A stretch of DNA of 64,000 bases, from the NCBI RefSeq assembly GCF_003206695.1, contig NZ_PZJN01000003.1, positions 132,472-196,471 on the forward strand. Direction: 5' to 3'. The DNA comes from Salinicola halophyticus. Its GTDB lineage: Bacteria; Pseudomonadota; Gammaproteobacteria; Pseudomonadales; Halomonadaceae. Positions within the stretch are counted from its first letter, which is position 1; each line of letters starts with the position of its first letter. Positions 28,404 to 40,033 of the stretch are shown here, in pieces. The notes under the pieces were generated by a model. The model saw only the letters and a list, made by a program, of their open reading frames with translations. It did no database searches and was not told the DNA's origin. Both the position numbers and the translations under genes were made by a program.

Positions 28404-29261
28404 CTACTGGGCGTCGTGAAGTTCGGCCGCCTGCAGCGTGTTCTGGAGTAGCGTGGCCACGGTCATCGGGCCGACGCCACCGGGTACGGGCGTAATCCAG
28501 CTGGCGCGCTCGGCGGCAGTGGCGAAGTCGACATCGCCGACGAGGGTCCCATCCTGCTGGCGATTGATGCCCACGTCGATCACGATGGCGCCGGGCTTGA
28601 TCCAGTTGCCGTCGATCAATCCCGGCTTGCCGGTGGCGACGACCAGCAGATCGGCCTGACGCACTTTCTGCTCCAGCCCTTGGGTGAAGCGGTGGCAGAT
28701 CGTCGTGGTGCAGCCGGCCAGCAGCAGCTCCAGCGCCATGGGGCGGCCAACGATGTTGGACGCGCCGACGATGGTGGCATCGAGACCGCGCAGCGGAATC
28801 TGGCTTTGCTCCAGCAGCGTGATGATGCCCTTGGGCGTACACGGGCGTAGCAGTGGCAGTCGCTGTGCCAGGCGCCCCAGGTTATAGGGGTGGAAACCGT
28901 CGACGTCCTTGTCCGGGCGAATGCGCTCGAGCAACGGGTTGGCGTCGAGATGTTCGGGCAAGGGCAGTTGCAGCAGGATGCCATCGACATTCCGATCGTC
29001 GTTCAGGCGATCGATCAGCGCTTCCAGTTCCGCCTGGGTCGTAGTGGTCTCGAGCCGATGGCTGTACGAGAGGATGCCGGCATTCTCGCAGGCGCGATGC
29101 TTGTGGCTGACGTAGACCTCGGAGGCGGGATCGTGACCTACCAGAATGACGGCCAGCCCCGGCTGACGCAGCCCCTGTTGGGTTCGATGCTCCACGTCGG
29201 CTTTTACCTGACTGCGGATAGCGCCGGCAATGCCCCTGCCATCGATCAACTGAGCGGTCAT
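28404..29261 (-). CDS. folD: Bifunctional methylene-THF dehydrogenase/cyclohydrolase
   Basis: The 285-residue product has the two FolD signatures: the catalytic Lys54 in YVSHKHRAC and the NADP-domain patterns [19 protein letters not shown] and [10 protein letters not shown]. It converts 5,10-methylene-THF to 10-formyl-THF in two steps in the cytoplasm, the same one-carbon pool served by PurU elsewhere in the window. I chose the ATG at 29261 because AGGAAAG precedes it at good distance and the protein length fits the family; a longer frame upstream has no homology. It precedes mtnN on the same strand. Confidence 0.96.
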   Translation of the reverse strand: MTAQLIDGRGIAGAIRSQVKADVEHRTQQGLRQPGLAVILVGHDPASEVYVSHKHRACENAGILSYSHRLETTTTQAELEALIDRLNDDRNVDGILLQLPLPEHLDANPLLERIRPDKDVDGFHPYNLGRLAQRLPLLRPCTPKGIITLLEQSQIPLRGLDATIVGASNIVGRPMALELLLAGCTTTICHRFTQGLEQKVRQADLLVVATGKPGLIDGNWIKPGAIVIDVGINRQQDGTLVGDVDFATAAERASWITPVPGGVGPMTVATLLQNTLQAAELHDAQ

Positions 29262-29426
29262 CGACTTTCCTTTCTGAGTCTGAAGGTGCTGACGGTGGCC
29301 AGCGAAAGAGGGCGATTTTCTCATGCCCAGCGACGTAGTCAACGCGCCGTGAATGCCAACGACGATAGGGGCGGGTTTTCGGCACTCCAGCGGTCCCATG
29401 AATCCGTGTCGGGTTCACGTAAAGGC

Positions 29427-29454
29427 TTGACCTAGCAGAAATGATCCGTAGAAT
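29427..29454 (+). promoter_or_regulatory. Promoter of the tRNA cluster
   Basis: TTGACC (29427-29432) and TAGAAT (29449-29454) are 16 bases apart, 52 bases before the first tRNA. No other start signal was seen within the four-gene cluster. Confidence 0.7.
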
Positions 29455-29506
29455 ACGCAGCGCATCGAGGGGCTCGTAGAGTCATCGAGCGCGGTTTACG
29501 GCATGA

Positions 29507-29583
29507 CGGGGTATAGCGCAGTCTGGTAGCGCGCCTGCTTTGGGAGCAGGATGTCGGGGGTTCGAATCCCTCTACCCCGACCA
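29507..29583 (+). tRNA. tRNA-Pro (anticodon UGG)
   Basis: A 77-base cloverleaf with acceptor CGGGGTA/TACCCCG, encoded CCA, the GGTTCGAATCC T arm and anticodon stem CCTGC/GCAGG framing TTTGGGA. The anticodon TGG reads CCN proline codons. First of four tRNA genes in one apparent transcript. Confidence 0.96.
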
Positions 29584-29630
29584 CCATGTTCCGGTTACCG
29601 CGTCGATGGAAATGCAGCCGGTATTGGAAT

Positions 29631-29707
29631 GCGCCTATAGCTCAATCGGATAGAGCAACGGCCTTCTAAGCCGTAGGTTGCAGGTTCGAGTCCTGCTGGG
29701 CGCGCCA
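29631..29707 (+). tRNA. tRNA-Arg (anticodon UCU)
   Basis: A 77-base cloverleaf with acceptor GCGCCTA and TGGGCGC, encoded CCA, T arm GGTTCGAGTCC and anticodon loop CTTCTAA within ACGGC/GCCGT. The anticodon TCT reads AGA and AGG. Confidence 0.96.
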
Positions 29708-29750
29708 TTCCACCGGGATCGCGTGTTCCGGGTCGATGTCGTATCGGTAT

Positions 29751-29826
29751 GGTGGGTGTAGCTCAGTGGTAGAGCCCCGGATTGTGGCTCCGGTGGTCGT
29801 GGGTTCGATCCCCATCATCCACCCCA
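29751..29826 (+). tRNA. tRNA-His (anticodon GUG), copy 1
   Basis: A 76-base gene that includes the extra 5' G (G-1) typical of tRNA-His, encoded CCA, and anticodon loop ATTGTGG with anticodon GTG. It is identical to the next gene. Confidence 0.96.
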
Positions 29827-29849
29827 TTGCCGATCGCTGCTTCAGAAAT

Positions 29850-29925
29850 GGTGGGTGTAGCTCAGTGGTAGAGCCCCGGATTGTGGCTCCGGTGGTCGTG
29901 GGTTCGATCCCCATCATCCACCCCA
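29850..29925 (+). tRNA. tRNA-His (anticodon GUG), copy 2
   Basis: Identical in all 76 positions to copy 1 and placed 99 bases further on with a 23-base spacer, indicating recent tandem duplication or gene conversion. The 29926-30160 stretch downstream holds no gene and no clear terminator. Confidence 0.96.
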
Positions 29926-30168
29926 TTTCTCGTTTGTCGCTGTTTTCACGCTTTCCGCTATTTTCACGTTCGTCGTCCACTGCTCGACTCTCTTCGCCTT
30001 GGCTATGACGTCCGTCGATGGTCATGCAGGTTGCCGAGCGCCGGCGTCAGACGGCACTGAATGCTTGGTTCGGCATCGCCGATCGGGTGTTTTTCGTTTC
30101 CACATCGATTTTTACCGCCCCAGGCTTGTATTTCGCCCCCTTTAGCACCATTTATCCCGCTAGTCCGC

Positions 30169-30197
30169 TTGCCAGTGGGCATGGGGATTCATAAAAT
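30169..30197 (+). promoter_or_regulatory. tig: Candidate promoter of tig
   Basis: TTGCCA (30169-30174) and TAAAAT (30192-30197) with a 17-base spacer, about 100 bases before the tig start and just upstream of the 14-bp repeats. Confidence 0.55.
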
Positions 30198-30214
30198 CCC
30201 TCCCTGTTTAAAAA

Positions 30215-30256
30215 TGACAGCTTCGAAGTGACAGTCTTGAAGCGACAGTTTTTGAG
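30215..30256. repeat. 14-bp tandem repeat in the tig leader, 3 copies
   Basis: Units at 30215, 30229 and 30243 follow TGACAGTCTTGAAG with 1-5 changes; a possible fourth, badly decayed copy follows. It lies in the presumed 5' untranslated region 39 bases before the ATG. Confidence 0.78.
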
Positions 30257-30295
30257 TTGCAATCACAGAACGCCCCCGTCGGTAGAGGATCATCT

Positions 30296-31651
30296 ATGCA
30301 AGTTTCCGTTGAGACGACATCCCAGATCGAACGTCGCATCACTGTTCAGGTTCCGGCAGCCGAGGTTGATGAAGCCGTTGCTACGCGCCTGCAAGACACC
30401 GCCAAGCGAGTTCGTCTGAATGGCTTTCGTCAAGGGAAGATCCCGATGGCGGTCGTGCGTCAGCGCTACGGTAAAGACGTGCGCAACGAAGTCGTCAGCG
30501 AGCTCATGCGTCAGCACTACGTGCGGGCGATTACCGAGCAGAGCCTGAACCCGGCCGGCTACCCGTCGATCGAGCCGACGGTCGATCAGACCGGCAAGGA
30601 TCTGGAATTCGTCGCGACACTCGAGATCTACCCCGAGATCGAGCTGAACAGCATCGAGGGTACGGCCATCGAGCGTCCGCAGGCGGACATTACAGAAGCT
30701 GATATCGACACCATGATCGAGACGCTGCGCGGCCAGCATGCGGCGTTTCAGCCGGTCGAACGTGGCGCTGAAAATGGCGATCAGGTCAAGATCGACTTTC
30801 AGGGCTATCTCGGCGACGAGCCGTTCGAAGGCGGTTCGGCCGAGGGCCACGAGCTCGAGCTGGGCTCCAACCGGTTCATTCCGGGTTTCGAAGAGCAGCT
30901 GGTGGGTGCCAAGGCGGGTGAAGAAAAGCGCATCAGCGTGACTTTCCCCGACGACTACCAGGCCGAGCACCTGGCCGGGCAGGAAGCGACCTTCAAGGTG
31001 ACCGTGCACGAAGTCTCCGCCAAGGCGCTGCCGGAAGTCGATGCCGAGTTCATCAAGGAATTCGGTGTGGAAGACGGCGACCCCGACAAGTTCCGCGCCG
31101 AGGTCAAGAAGAACATGGAGCGCGAGGTCAAGCAGGCGGCCCAGAATCGCGTCAAGCAGCAGGCGCTGGACGCTCTGCAGCAGGCCAATGAGGTCACGGT
31201 GCCGCAGTCGCTGATCCAGCAGGAGACTGACGGGCTCAAGCGTCAGGCAGCGCAGCAGTTCGGCCTTGGTGAAGACTTCGATGTCAGCCAGCTGCCGAAC
31301 GAGTTGTTTGCCGAGCAGGCCCAGACGCGCGTCAAGGTCGGGCTGCTGTTGGCCGAAGTCATCAAGCAGCACGAAATCGATGCCAGCGATGACGAGATCC
31401 GGGCGCGCGCCGAAGAGCTCGCGACTCAGTACCAGCAGCCCGAGCAGGTCATCGAGCAGTACATGCAAAACGATGAACTCAAGGGTCAGATCAAGTCAGC
31501 CGTGCTCGAAGACAAGGCCGTTGACAAGCTTCTCGAGCAAGCCCAGGTTAATGACGTCAGCATGAGCTACGAGCAAGTGCTGCAGGCCGCACAGCAATCC
31601 GAAGAAGCAGCCGAAGAAGACGAGGCTGAGGAAAGCGATTCCAAGGCATGA
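30296..31651 (+). CDS. tig: Trigger factor, ribosome-associated chaperone
   Basis: The 451-residue product shows the ribosome-docking signature GFRQGKIP near residue 43 in the N-terminal domain. An FKBP-like isomerase domain (about 155-245, [17 protein letters not shown] and [11 protein letters not shown]) and a helical C-terminal arm follow, ending in an acidic tail. It binds nascent chains at the ribosome exit and catalyses proline isomerisation. The ATG at 30296 has AGAGGA at good spacing; a longer frame upstream runs into the repeat array. It begins the tig-clpP-clpX-lon cluster, the usual order in Proteobacteria. Confidence 0.97.
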   Translation: MQVSVETTSQIERRITVQVPAAEVDEAVATRLQDTAKRVRLNGFRQGKIPMAVVRQRYGKDVRNEVVSELMRQHYVRAITEQSLNPAGYPSIEPTVDQTGKDLEFVATLEIYPEIELNSIEGTAIERPQADITEADIDTMIETLRGQHAAFQPVERGAENGDQVKIDFQGYLGDEPFEGGSAEGHELELGSNRFIPGFEEQLVGAKAGEEKRISVTFPDDYQAEHLAGQEATFKVTVHEVSAKALPEVDAEFIKEFGVEDGDPDKFRAEVKKNMEREVKQAAQNRVKQQALDALQQANEVTVPQSLIQQETDGLKRQAAQQFGLGEDFDVSQLPNELFAEQAQTRVKVGLLLAEVIKQHEIDASDDEIRARAEELATQYQQPEQVIEQYMQNDELKGQIKSAVLEDKAVDKLLEQAQVNDVSMSYEQVLQAAQQSEEAAEEDEAEESDSKA

Positions 31652-31670
31652 TCGGTGCTTGGTAAGCGAA

Positions 31671-31694
31671 GCAACCCGGCGCAGGCCGGGTTGC
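31671..31694 (+). other. Intercistronic hairpin between tig and clpP
   Basis: A perfect ten-bp stem GCAACCCGGC/GCCGGGTTGC with a four-base loop and no T run. It is better read as an mRNA processing or stabilising hairpin than as a terminator. Confidence 0.65.
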
Positions 31695-31736
31695 GAGTCG
31701 ATGGGCCTGACAATCACCAGATGTAAGGAAATCGCG

Positions 31737-32357
31737 ATGCACAACGAGTTCGACATCCGTAATGCCGGTGGCCTGGTCCCGATGGTGGTGGAGCAGAGCG
31801 CGCGCGGTGAGCGGTCTTACGATATCTATTCGCGTCTGCTCAAAGAGCGCGTCATCTTTCTGGTCGGCCCAGTCGAAGACTACACGGCGAACCTGATCGT
31901 GGCGCAGCTACTGTTCCTGGAGTCCGAAAATCCGGACAAGGATATTCATCTCTATATCAACTCGCCGGGTGGTTCGGTAACGGCGGGTATGTCCATCTAT
32001 GACACGATGCAGTTCATCAAGCCGGATGTCTCCACCGTGTGTATCGGACAGGCGGCCAGCATGGGCGCGCTGTTGCTGACCGGTGGCGCCAAGGACAAGC
32101 GTTTCTGCCTGCCGAATTCGCGCATGATGATCCATCAGCCGCTTGGGGGTTATCAGGGACAGGCGACGGATATTGAAATTCATACCCGTGAGATCCTGAC
32201 CATCCGCCACAAGCTGAATCGCATTCTGGCAGATCATACTGGACAGGATATCGACAAGATCGCCCAGGACACCGACCGTGACAACTTCATGGATGGAACT
32301 CAGGCCGTCGAATATGGCCTGATCGATGCCATGCTGGATAAGCGTCCGGTATCCTGA
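31737..32357 (+). CDS. clpP: ClpP, proteolytic subunit of the Clp protease
   Basis: The 206-residue product has the serine-protease triad Ser108 (GQAASMGA), His133 (MMIHQPLGG) and Asp182 (DTDRDN), and the family segment [19 protein letters not shown]. It forms the double-heptamer proteolytic chamber that works with ClpX. The ATG at 31737 is preceded by AAGGAA at good spacing and yields an E. coli-like start. It lies 85 bases after tig and 63 bases before clpX, very likely one operon with clpX. Confidence 0.97.
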   Translation: MHNEFDIRNAGGLVPMVVEQSARGERSYDIYSRLLKERVIFLVGPVEDYTANLIVAQLLFLESENPDKDIHLYINSPGGSVTAGMSIYDTMQFIKPDVSTVCIGQAASMGALLLTGGAKDKRFCLPNSRMMIHQPLGGYQGQATDIEIHTREILTIRHKLNRILADHTGQDIDKIAQDTDRDNFMDGTQAVEYGLIDAMLDKRPVS

Positions 32358-32420
32358 TAGCGTTTGAGTCAAGGTTTCACACGACGGCGCGCGGCGCCGT
32401 CGTCCTGACGAGGTACACGA

Positions 32421-33716
32421 ATGGCCGACGGTAAAGGCAAAGACGACAACGGCAAGCTGCTGTACTGCTCGTTCTGTGGCAAGAATCAGAACGAGGTTCG
32501 CAAGCTCATCGCGGGTCCGTCTGTCTACATCTGTGACGAGTGTGTCGATCTCTGCAACGACATCATTCGCGAGGAGGTCCTGGAAGCCGACGCCGAGAGC
32601 GATGAGGACCGTCTTCCCGTACCGCGCGAGCTTCGCAATACGCTCGACGACTACGTCATTGGCCAGGATCGCGCCAAGATGGTGCTGTCGGTGGCGGTTT
32701 ACAACCACTACAAGCGTCTGCGTGGCGGTGGCAAGAGCGACATCGAGCTGGGCAAATCCAACATTCTGCTGATCGGCCCGACGGGTAGCGGCAAGACCCT
32801 GTTGGCGGAGACCCTGGCACGCCTGTTGAATGTGCCGTTCACGATTGCCGATGCCACGACGCTGACGGAAGCCGGCTACGTGGGTGAGGATGTCGAGAAC
32901 ATCATTCAAAAGCTGCTGCAGAAATGCGACTACGACGTCGAAAAAGCACAGCGCGGAATCGTGTACATCGACGAGATCGACAAGATCTCACGCAAGTCGG
33001 ACAACCCTTCCATCACGCGTGATGTCTCCGGTGAAGGTGTTCAGCAGGCGCTGCTCAAGCTGATCGAAGGCACCACGGCGTCCGTGCCCCCGCAGGGCGG
33101 ACGCAAGCATCCGCAGCAGGAATTCCTGCAAGTGGATACGGGCAATATCCTGTTTATCGTCGGCGGCGCCTTTGCCGGACTGGACAAGGTGATTCGCGAT
33201 CGTGCCGAGAAGGGTGGGATCGGCTTCAATGCGTCCGTCAAGAGCAAGGAAACCAACAAGGGCGTCGGCGATATTCTTGCTGGGGTCGAGCCCGAGGATC
33301 TGGTCAAGTTCGGTCTGATCCCCGAGTTCGTCGGGCGTCTCCCGGTGATCGCGACGTTGACCGAATTGACCGAGGACGCGTTGGTCGAGATTCTGACCGA
33401 GCCCAAGAACTCGCTGGTCAAGCAGTACGCGCACCTGTTCGAGATGGAAGGTGTCGATCTGGACTTCCGCGAGGAAGCCTTGCGGGCGGTTGCCCACAAG
33501 GCCATGGAGCGCAAGACCGGCGCGCGCGGGCTGCGTTCGATTCTGGAATCGGTGCTGCTCGAGACCATGTATGACGTGCCGTCGCTCGACGGCGTCAGTA
33601 AGGTCGTGATCGATGGCTCCGTGATTTCCGGTGACAGCAATCCCTTGCTGATCTATTCCAAGCAGGAAGACGATTCCAAGCCGGAAGAGAGTCGAGTCGC
33701 CAACAAGGACGGATAA
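32421..33716 (+). CDS. clpX: ClpX, unfoldase subunit of ClpXP
   Basis: The 431-residue AAA+ protein has an N-terminal zinc-binding domain with Cys16, Cys19, Cys38 and Cys41, Walker A GPTGSGKT at about 119-126, Walker [11 protein letters not shown] and the [22 protein letters not shown] segment. The pore loop GYVGEDV is present, as is the ClpP-contact type IGF loop (GGIGFNA). It recognises and unfolds substrates such as SsrA-tagged proteins and feeds them to ClpP. A terminator follows. Confidence 0.97.
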   Translation: MADGKGKDDNGKLLYCSFCGKNQNEVRKLIAGPSVYICDECVDLCNDIIREEVLEADAESDEDRLPVPRELRNTLDDYVIGQDRAKMVLSVAVYNHYKRLRGGGKSDIELGKSNILLIGPTGSGKTLLAETLARLLNVPFTIADATTLTEAGYVGEDVENIIQKLLQKCDYDVEKAQRGIVYIDEIDKISRKSDNPSITRDVSGEGVQQALLKLIEGTTASVPPQGGRKHPQQEFLQVDTGNILFIVGGAFAGLDKVIRDRAEKGGIGFNASVKSKETNKGVGDILAGVEPEDLVKFGLIPEFVGRLPVIATLTELTEDALVEILTEPKNSLVKQYAHLFEMEGVDLDFREEALRAVAHKAMERKTGARGLRSILESVLLETMYDVPSLDGVSKVVIDGSVISGDSNPLLIYSKQEDDSKPEESRVANKDG

Positions 33717-33742
33717 ACGCGTTCGTCATGGCGTCTGCCTAG

Positions 33743-33773
33743 AAAGGGGGCCCGGTGGGCCCCCTTTCTTTGT
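33743..33773 (+). terminator. Terminator of clpPX
   Basis: An 11-bp stem AAAGGGGGCCC with its complement around a three-base loop, followed by a T-rich stretch. It separates clpX from lon, which has its own upstream signals. Confidence 0.85.
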
Positions 33774-33870
33774 CGCTCTTATGGATCCAGCTTTATGTGT
33801 CTTTCTTTTTTCTGGCTTGGATCCTTCATGATTTCGTTCTCTGGTGCATCCCACGGTTCGCCGTGCGCGA

Positions 33871-33899
33871 CTTGCATCTGAATGATGGCGCCCCCACGT
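33871..33899 (+). promoter_or_regulatory. lon: Candidate sigma-32 heat-shock promoter of lon
   Basis: CTTGCA (33871-33876) and CCCCACGT (33892-33899) separated by 15 bases resemble the CTTGAA / CCCCATNT consensus. It ends about 60 bases before the lon ATG. The fit with a heat-shock gene supports it, but each element has one mismatch. Confidence 0.45.
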
Positions 33900-33960
33900 A
33901 GTCTCCATAATGCCGCTCTGGTGGCTCATCCATCCTATAGTTTGTCGAGGAATTGCTGTA

Positions 33961-36363
<2,403 letters not shown>

Positions 36364-36385
36364 TTTTGTCGGTGTGCAAATTTCA

Positions 36386-36415
36386 CGCGCCAGGCCTGAT
36401 ATGGCGCGGTTTTTC
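36386..36415 (+). terminator. Terminator of lon
   Basis: Stem CGCGCCA/TGGCGCG (36386-36392 with 36402-36408) and a T run after it; a nine-base loop. Confidence 0.72.
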
Positions 36416-36427
36416 TGACGATCTTGA

Positions 36428-36457
36428 TTGACAGTAGAATCGTGGCATTGCTATAAA
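36428..36457 (+). promoter_or_regulatory. hupB: Strong sigma-70 promoter of hupB
   Basis: A perfect -35 TTGACA (36428-36433) and a -10 TATAAA (36452-36457) with an 18-base spacer, about 95 bases before the start. Fits a highly expressed gene. Confidence 0.75.
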
Positions 36458-36551
36458 ATGCCCACCTGTTTTGATAGTGATCGGAACGTCATCGCGCTTC
36501 CGGTTGCGCATCGATGTCCTGCTAATTTCGTATATAGTCAAGGGGTGAAGC

Positions 36552-36824
36552 GTGAATAAATCCGAGCTGATTGAAGCCATTGCTGAGTCTGCCGACATTC
36601 CCAAGGCAGCTGCCACGCGTGCACTCGACGCGATGATTGAGTCCGTGTCCGACAGCCTGAAGAAAGGCGATTCCGTAGCTTTGGTAGGGTTCGGGACCTT
36701 TGCGGTCAAAGAGCGTGCAGCACGTACCGGCCGTAACCCGCAGACAGGCAAGCCGATCGATATCAGCGCTGCCAAGGTGCCGAGCTTCAAGGCAGGCAAG
36801 GCGCTCAAAGACGCGGTGAACTGA
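36552..36824 (+). CDS. hupB: DNA-binding protein HU, beta type
   Basis: The 90-residue protein is the classic HU size and pattern: [45 protein letters not shown] (the DNA-embracing arm) and a [12 protein letters not shown] tail. HU bends and compacts DNA as a dimer and assists replication and recombination. It starts with GTG, preceded by AGGGG at a suitable distance. It lies between lon and ppiD, the standard order in Gammaproteobacteria, and has its own strong promoter and terminator. Confidence 0.97.
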   Translation: MNKSELIEAIAESADIPKAAATRALDAMIESVSDSLKKGDSVALVGFGTFAVKERAARTGRNPQTGKPIDISAAKVPSFKAGKALKDAVN

Positions 36825-36904
36825 GTTTCGCTCCGTCGCGCGGGTCGACATTCCGGTCGCCGTGAGAGGTTCAAGCCTTCCGGCTAGTGGAAGCCCGCAA
36901 CATA

Positions 36905-36935
36905 AGCGCATCGCCCAAGCGATGCGCTTTTTTAT
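36905..36935 (+). terminator. Terminator of hupB
   Basis: A nine-bp stem AGCGCATCG with its complement, followed by six T. It lies about 80 bases beyond the stop codon. Confidence 0.85.
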
Positions 36936-37060
36936 TGTCGTACTGCAAGGGCGGGGCCTTTGCAGCATGGATCACCAATACCATGCGCGTGGATGCGCCA
37001 TCGTAGAAAGACGGTGTACGATACGCGCGCAATATTGGGTAATCGACATGCGAGGACAGC

Positions 37061-38884
37061 ATGCTGCAACGAATTCGTGAAGGCTCCCAAGGGTGGGTGG
37101 CAAAAGTCATCGTCGGGGCCATCATCGTGACCTTCGCGCTTTTCGGCGCGGAGTCTCTGGTCAGTTACTTCTCTTCCGGAAGCAATGACGTGGCGACCGT
37201 CAATGGCGAGTCCATCAGTCGTCAGGCCGTGGAAACACAGGTTCAGCGCGGCATCCGTTCCGGGCAGGTCCCGCCGGAGCAGGAGCGGCAGTTCCGCGGC
37301 CAGGTGCTCGATCAGTTGATCCGTCAGCGTACGCTGGATCAATATGCCAATGAAGGTGGGCTCCATATCTCGGACAGTCAGCTGGACCAGTTGATCGTGT
37401 CGCTGCCTGAGTTCCAGGATCAGGATGGTCGCTTCTCCGATGAGCTGTTCACCAATCGCCTGGCTCAGGCCGGCTACACTCCCTCGTCGTTCCGGCGTGA
37501 GTTGCGCGCAGACACCTTGCGGCGTCAGGTGCAGCAAGGCCTGGCCGGTTCGACATTCCTGCTGCCGGCGGAGAAACAGCGCCTGGCCGCGTTGCAGCAG
37601 CAACAGCGGACCTTTCGTTACGCCCAGTTGACGCCAGCGGACCTCGCCCAGCCCGTGACGCCGAGCGATGCCGATCTGCAGCAGTACTATGATCAGCATC
37701 AGCAGGATTACCGTCGGCCCGAGCAGGTCAAGGTCAACTACCTCGTACTGAACCAGGAAGACGTTGCCAAGGATGTCGAGGTCACCGATGACCAGCTGCA
37801 GCAGGCCTATGACAAGGCGCGCGCGGAAGCGCCCCGTGACGTCTCTCATATTCTGGTGACTTTCGGTGATGATCGTACCGAGCAGGAGGCGCGTGATCGC
37901 CTCGCCGAGGTGAAGGCGAAGCTCGAGAAGGGTGGGGATTTTGCCGCCTTGGCACGCGAGTACTCCGACGACCAGTCGTCTGCCGACAAGGGCGGCGATC
38001 TGGGTGCGATTCAGAAAGGCTTTTTCGGAGACGAGTTCGACGATGCCGCGTTTTCGCTCGATCCGGGCCAGGTGTCGAAAGTCGTTCAGACCCAGTATGG
38101 TCTCCATCTGATCAAGGTCACGGGCCTCGATATTCCGTCGTTCGAAGAGGATCGTGAGGCGCTGACGCAGCAGGTCAAGCTCGAACAGTCCCAATCGTTG
38201 TTCAACGAACGGGTCCAGAAGCTCACTGACGATGCTTATGAAGCGGATGACCTGTCGACAGTCGCCGACGATCTGGGCTTGTCGGTCCAGTCCAGCGACT
38301 GGTTTTCCCAGGAGGCCGGGGGAGAGGGCGTGCTTGCCAACCCGGATGCCGCAGCAGCAGCCTTTTCTTCCGACGTGAAGGACGACGGTTATAACAGTGA
38401 TGTGATCGAAACGGATGATCAGCAGCGTGTCGTGTTGCATGTCGTCGATCATCGCGACGCCAGTACGCTACCGCTCGATGCGGTTCGTGACCAGGTCATG
38501 GCTGCGGTCAAGGCCGAGCAGACGCAGCAGGCGCTCGAGGCGCGCGCGGCTGAGGCGGTCAAGGCGCTGCGTGATGGCAAGAGCGTATCGGACCTCAACT
38601 GGCAGCAGGCCGACGCCGTGACCCGGGATGCCGACAGTGTTCCGGACGCCATTCGCCAGCAGGCTTTCCGGCTGCCGCATCCGCAGGCCGATAGCGTGGT
38701 CTGGGGCCAGGTCGATAGCCAGAACGGGGTTGCCATCGTCGGTGTCGAGTCGGTGCAGGCTGGTGATACCAGCGCGGACGATGCTGACTTTTCGACGCGA
38801 CTGGCCCAGCGCCTTCAAGCGCAGATCGTCATCCAGGGCTTGAGCCAGACGCTGGAAGACGACGCCGATATCGAGCGTAATTAA
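37061..38884 (+). CDS. ppiD: PpiD, periplasmic membrane-anchored chaperone/isomerase
   Basis: The 607-residue product has a short cytoplasmic N-terminus and one membrane anchor (about residues 10-32, WVAKVIVGAIIVTFALFG). SurA-like chaperone segments follow, then a parvulin domain at about 263-360 (VSHILVTFGDD, FAALAREYSDDQSSADKGGDLG), then a Gln-rich C-terminal region. PpiD sits at the SecYEG exit and helps fold translocated proteins. GAGGACAG stands before the ATG. Parvulin-domain catalytic activity is weak or absent in some PpiD proteins, which sequence cannot settle. It follows hupB as usual. Confidence 0.94.
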   Translation: MLQRIREGSQGWVAKVIVGAIIVTFALFGAESLVSYFSSGSNDVATVNGESISRQAVETQVQRGIRSGQVPPEQERQFRGQVLDQLIRQRTLDQYANEGGLHISDSQLDQLIVSLPEFQDQDGRFSDELFTNRLAQAGYTPSSFRRELRADTLRRQVQQGLAGSTFLLPAEKQRLAALQQQQRTFRYAQLTPADLAQPVTPSDADLQQYYDQHQQDYRRPEQVKVNYLVLNQEDVAKDVEVTDDQLQQAYDKARAEAPRDVSHILVTFGDDRTEQEARDRLAEVKAKLEKGGDFAALAREYSDDQSSADKGGDLGAIQKGFFGDEFDDAAFSLDPGQVSKVVQTQYGLHLIKVTGLDIPSFEEDREALTQQVKLEQSQSLFNERVQKLTDDAYEADDLSTVADDLGLSVQSSDWFSQEAGGEGVLANPDAAAAAFSSDVKDDGYNSDVIETDDQQRVVLHVVDHRDASTLPLDAVRDQVMAAVKAEQTQQALEARAAEAVKALRDGKSVSDLNWQQADAVTRDADSVPDAIRQQAFRLPHPQADSVVWGQVDSQNGVAIVGVESVQAGDTSADDADFSTRLAQRLQAQIVIQGLSQTLEDDADIERN

Positions 38885-38935
38885 TCCGGTCGAAGTGAGG
38901 TCTTGGTAACGCGAGTCTTGCTTCATTCCCGCCGA

Positions 38936-38983
38936 CCCTCCTAGGCTGAACGGTATGCCAACCGTCAGCCAGGAGGGTTTTTT
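38936..38983 (+). terminator. Terminator-like hairpin overlapping the ribosome binding site of the next gene
   Basis: Arms CCCTCCT-A-GGCTG-A-ACGGT (38936-38954) and ACCGT-CAGCC-AGGAGGG (38961-38977) pair over 17 bp with two bulged A, close a six-base loop and are followed by six T. The AGGAGG that serves the oxidoreductase ATG at 38985 is in the 3' arm. It can terminate ppiD transcripts and hide the ribosome binding site in any read-through RNA. Confidence 0.85.
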
Positions 38984-38984
38984 A

Positions 38985-39995
38985 ATGACCGTTACTCGTT
39001 ACTTTGCACTCACATCCATTCCGCAGGGACTGCCGCAACCGCAGCATTTCGCATTACGCGAAACGTCGCTGCCGGATCTTGCGCCCGACGAAGTCAGAAT
39101 TCGCAACCGGTGGCTGTCGGTCGATCCCTACATGCGGGGGCGGATGAGTGGTGTTACGACCTACGTCGAGCCCTATGCACTGGACGCGCCGATGGAAGGT
39201 GGCGCAGTCGGGGAAGTCATTGCTTCGCGTCACCCGCATTTTCAACAAGGTGATCGGGTTCGCCACATGGCGGGATGGCGTGACGTGGCCCAGCTCCCCG
39301 GCAAGGAGGTCGAGCCGCTGCCGAGATTTGACGTGCCGGAGCAGGCCTATCTCGGTGTTCTCGGAATGCCGGGGATGACCGCTTGGACCGGCTTGAATCT
39401 CATCGCCGAACTCAAGCCAGGTCATCGCGTGCTCGTCAGCGCCGCTTCCGGCGCGGTGGGCTCTTTGGCGGTGCAGCTTGCCAAGGCTGCGGGTTGTCAC
39501 GTCGTCGGGGTCGCCGGCAGTCAGGCCAAGTGCGAGTGGCTCGAGTCATTGGGGGTCACGGCGGTCAATTACCGGGACAAGGATGCCGCGGCGCTGACGA
39601 GCGCGTTGTCCGAGGCGTCGCCCGACGGCTTCGATATCTACTACGAGAACGTCGGTGGTCCGCTAATGGAGGCGGCGCTGGCCAATCTGAGGGACCATGC
39701 ACGAATCGCGATCTGTGGTCTGATCGATCGCTACAATGCGACAGAGCCGGGCGGCGGCCCCAGCAATCTCAATCAACTCCTTTTCCGCAAGGCGCGAATG
39801 GAAGGATTTATCGTCGTCGAGCACTGGGATCACTACCAGGCGTTTCTCGATCAGGTCGCGCCGCGGGTAGAAGGCGGAGCGATCCAATATCGGGAGACCG
39901 TCGTCGATGGGCTGGAGCGTATGCCCGAGGCTTTCCTGAAACTCTTCTCGGGGGAAAACGAGGGCAAGATGCTGGTTCGGCTTGCCTCGGACTGA
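38985..39995 (+). CDS. Zinc-less MDR-family NADP-dependent oxidoreductase (CurA/leukotriene dehydrogenase-like)
   Basis: The 336-residue product has the N-terminal segment LSVDPYMRGRMS typical of the leukotriene B4 12-hydroxydehydrogenase/CurA subfamily, PGMTAWTGLNLIAEL, and the nucleotide-binding loop VSAASGAVGSLAVQLAKAAG at about 146-165. It has no zinc-binding cysteine set. These enzymes reduce double bonds of alpha,beta-unsaturated aldehydes and ketones with NADPH. AGGAGG lies eight bases before the ATG at 38985; another in-frame ATG sits in the loop of the hairpin at 38955. Substrate is unknown. Confidence 0.88.
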   Translation: MTVTRYFALTSIPQGLPQPQHFALRETSLPDLAPDEVRIRNRWLSVDPYMRGRMSGVTTYVEPYALDAPMEGGAVGEVIASRHPHFQQGDRVRHMAGWRDVAQLPGKEVEPLPRFDVPEQAYLGVLGMPGMTAWTGLNLIAELKPGHRVLVSAASGAVGSLAVQLAKAAGCHVVGVAGSQAKCEWLESLGVTAVNYRDKDAAALTSALSEASPDGFDIYYENVGGPLMEAALANLRDHARIAICGLIDRYNATEPGGGPSNLNQLLFRKARMEGFIVVEHWDHYQAFLDQVAPRVEGGAIQYRETVVDGLERMPEAFLKLFSGENEGKMLVRLASD

Positions 39996-40033
39996 CGACC
40001 CTCGAGAATGGCGACGACCGCCGTGAGGCGCCT

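Noticed and set aside
36932-38452. Open frame antisense to ppiD (506 codons)
   Set aside because: Gene-shadow; ppiD on the plus strand has anchor and parvulin domain.
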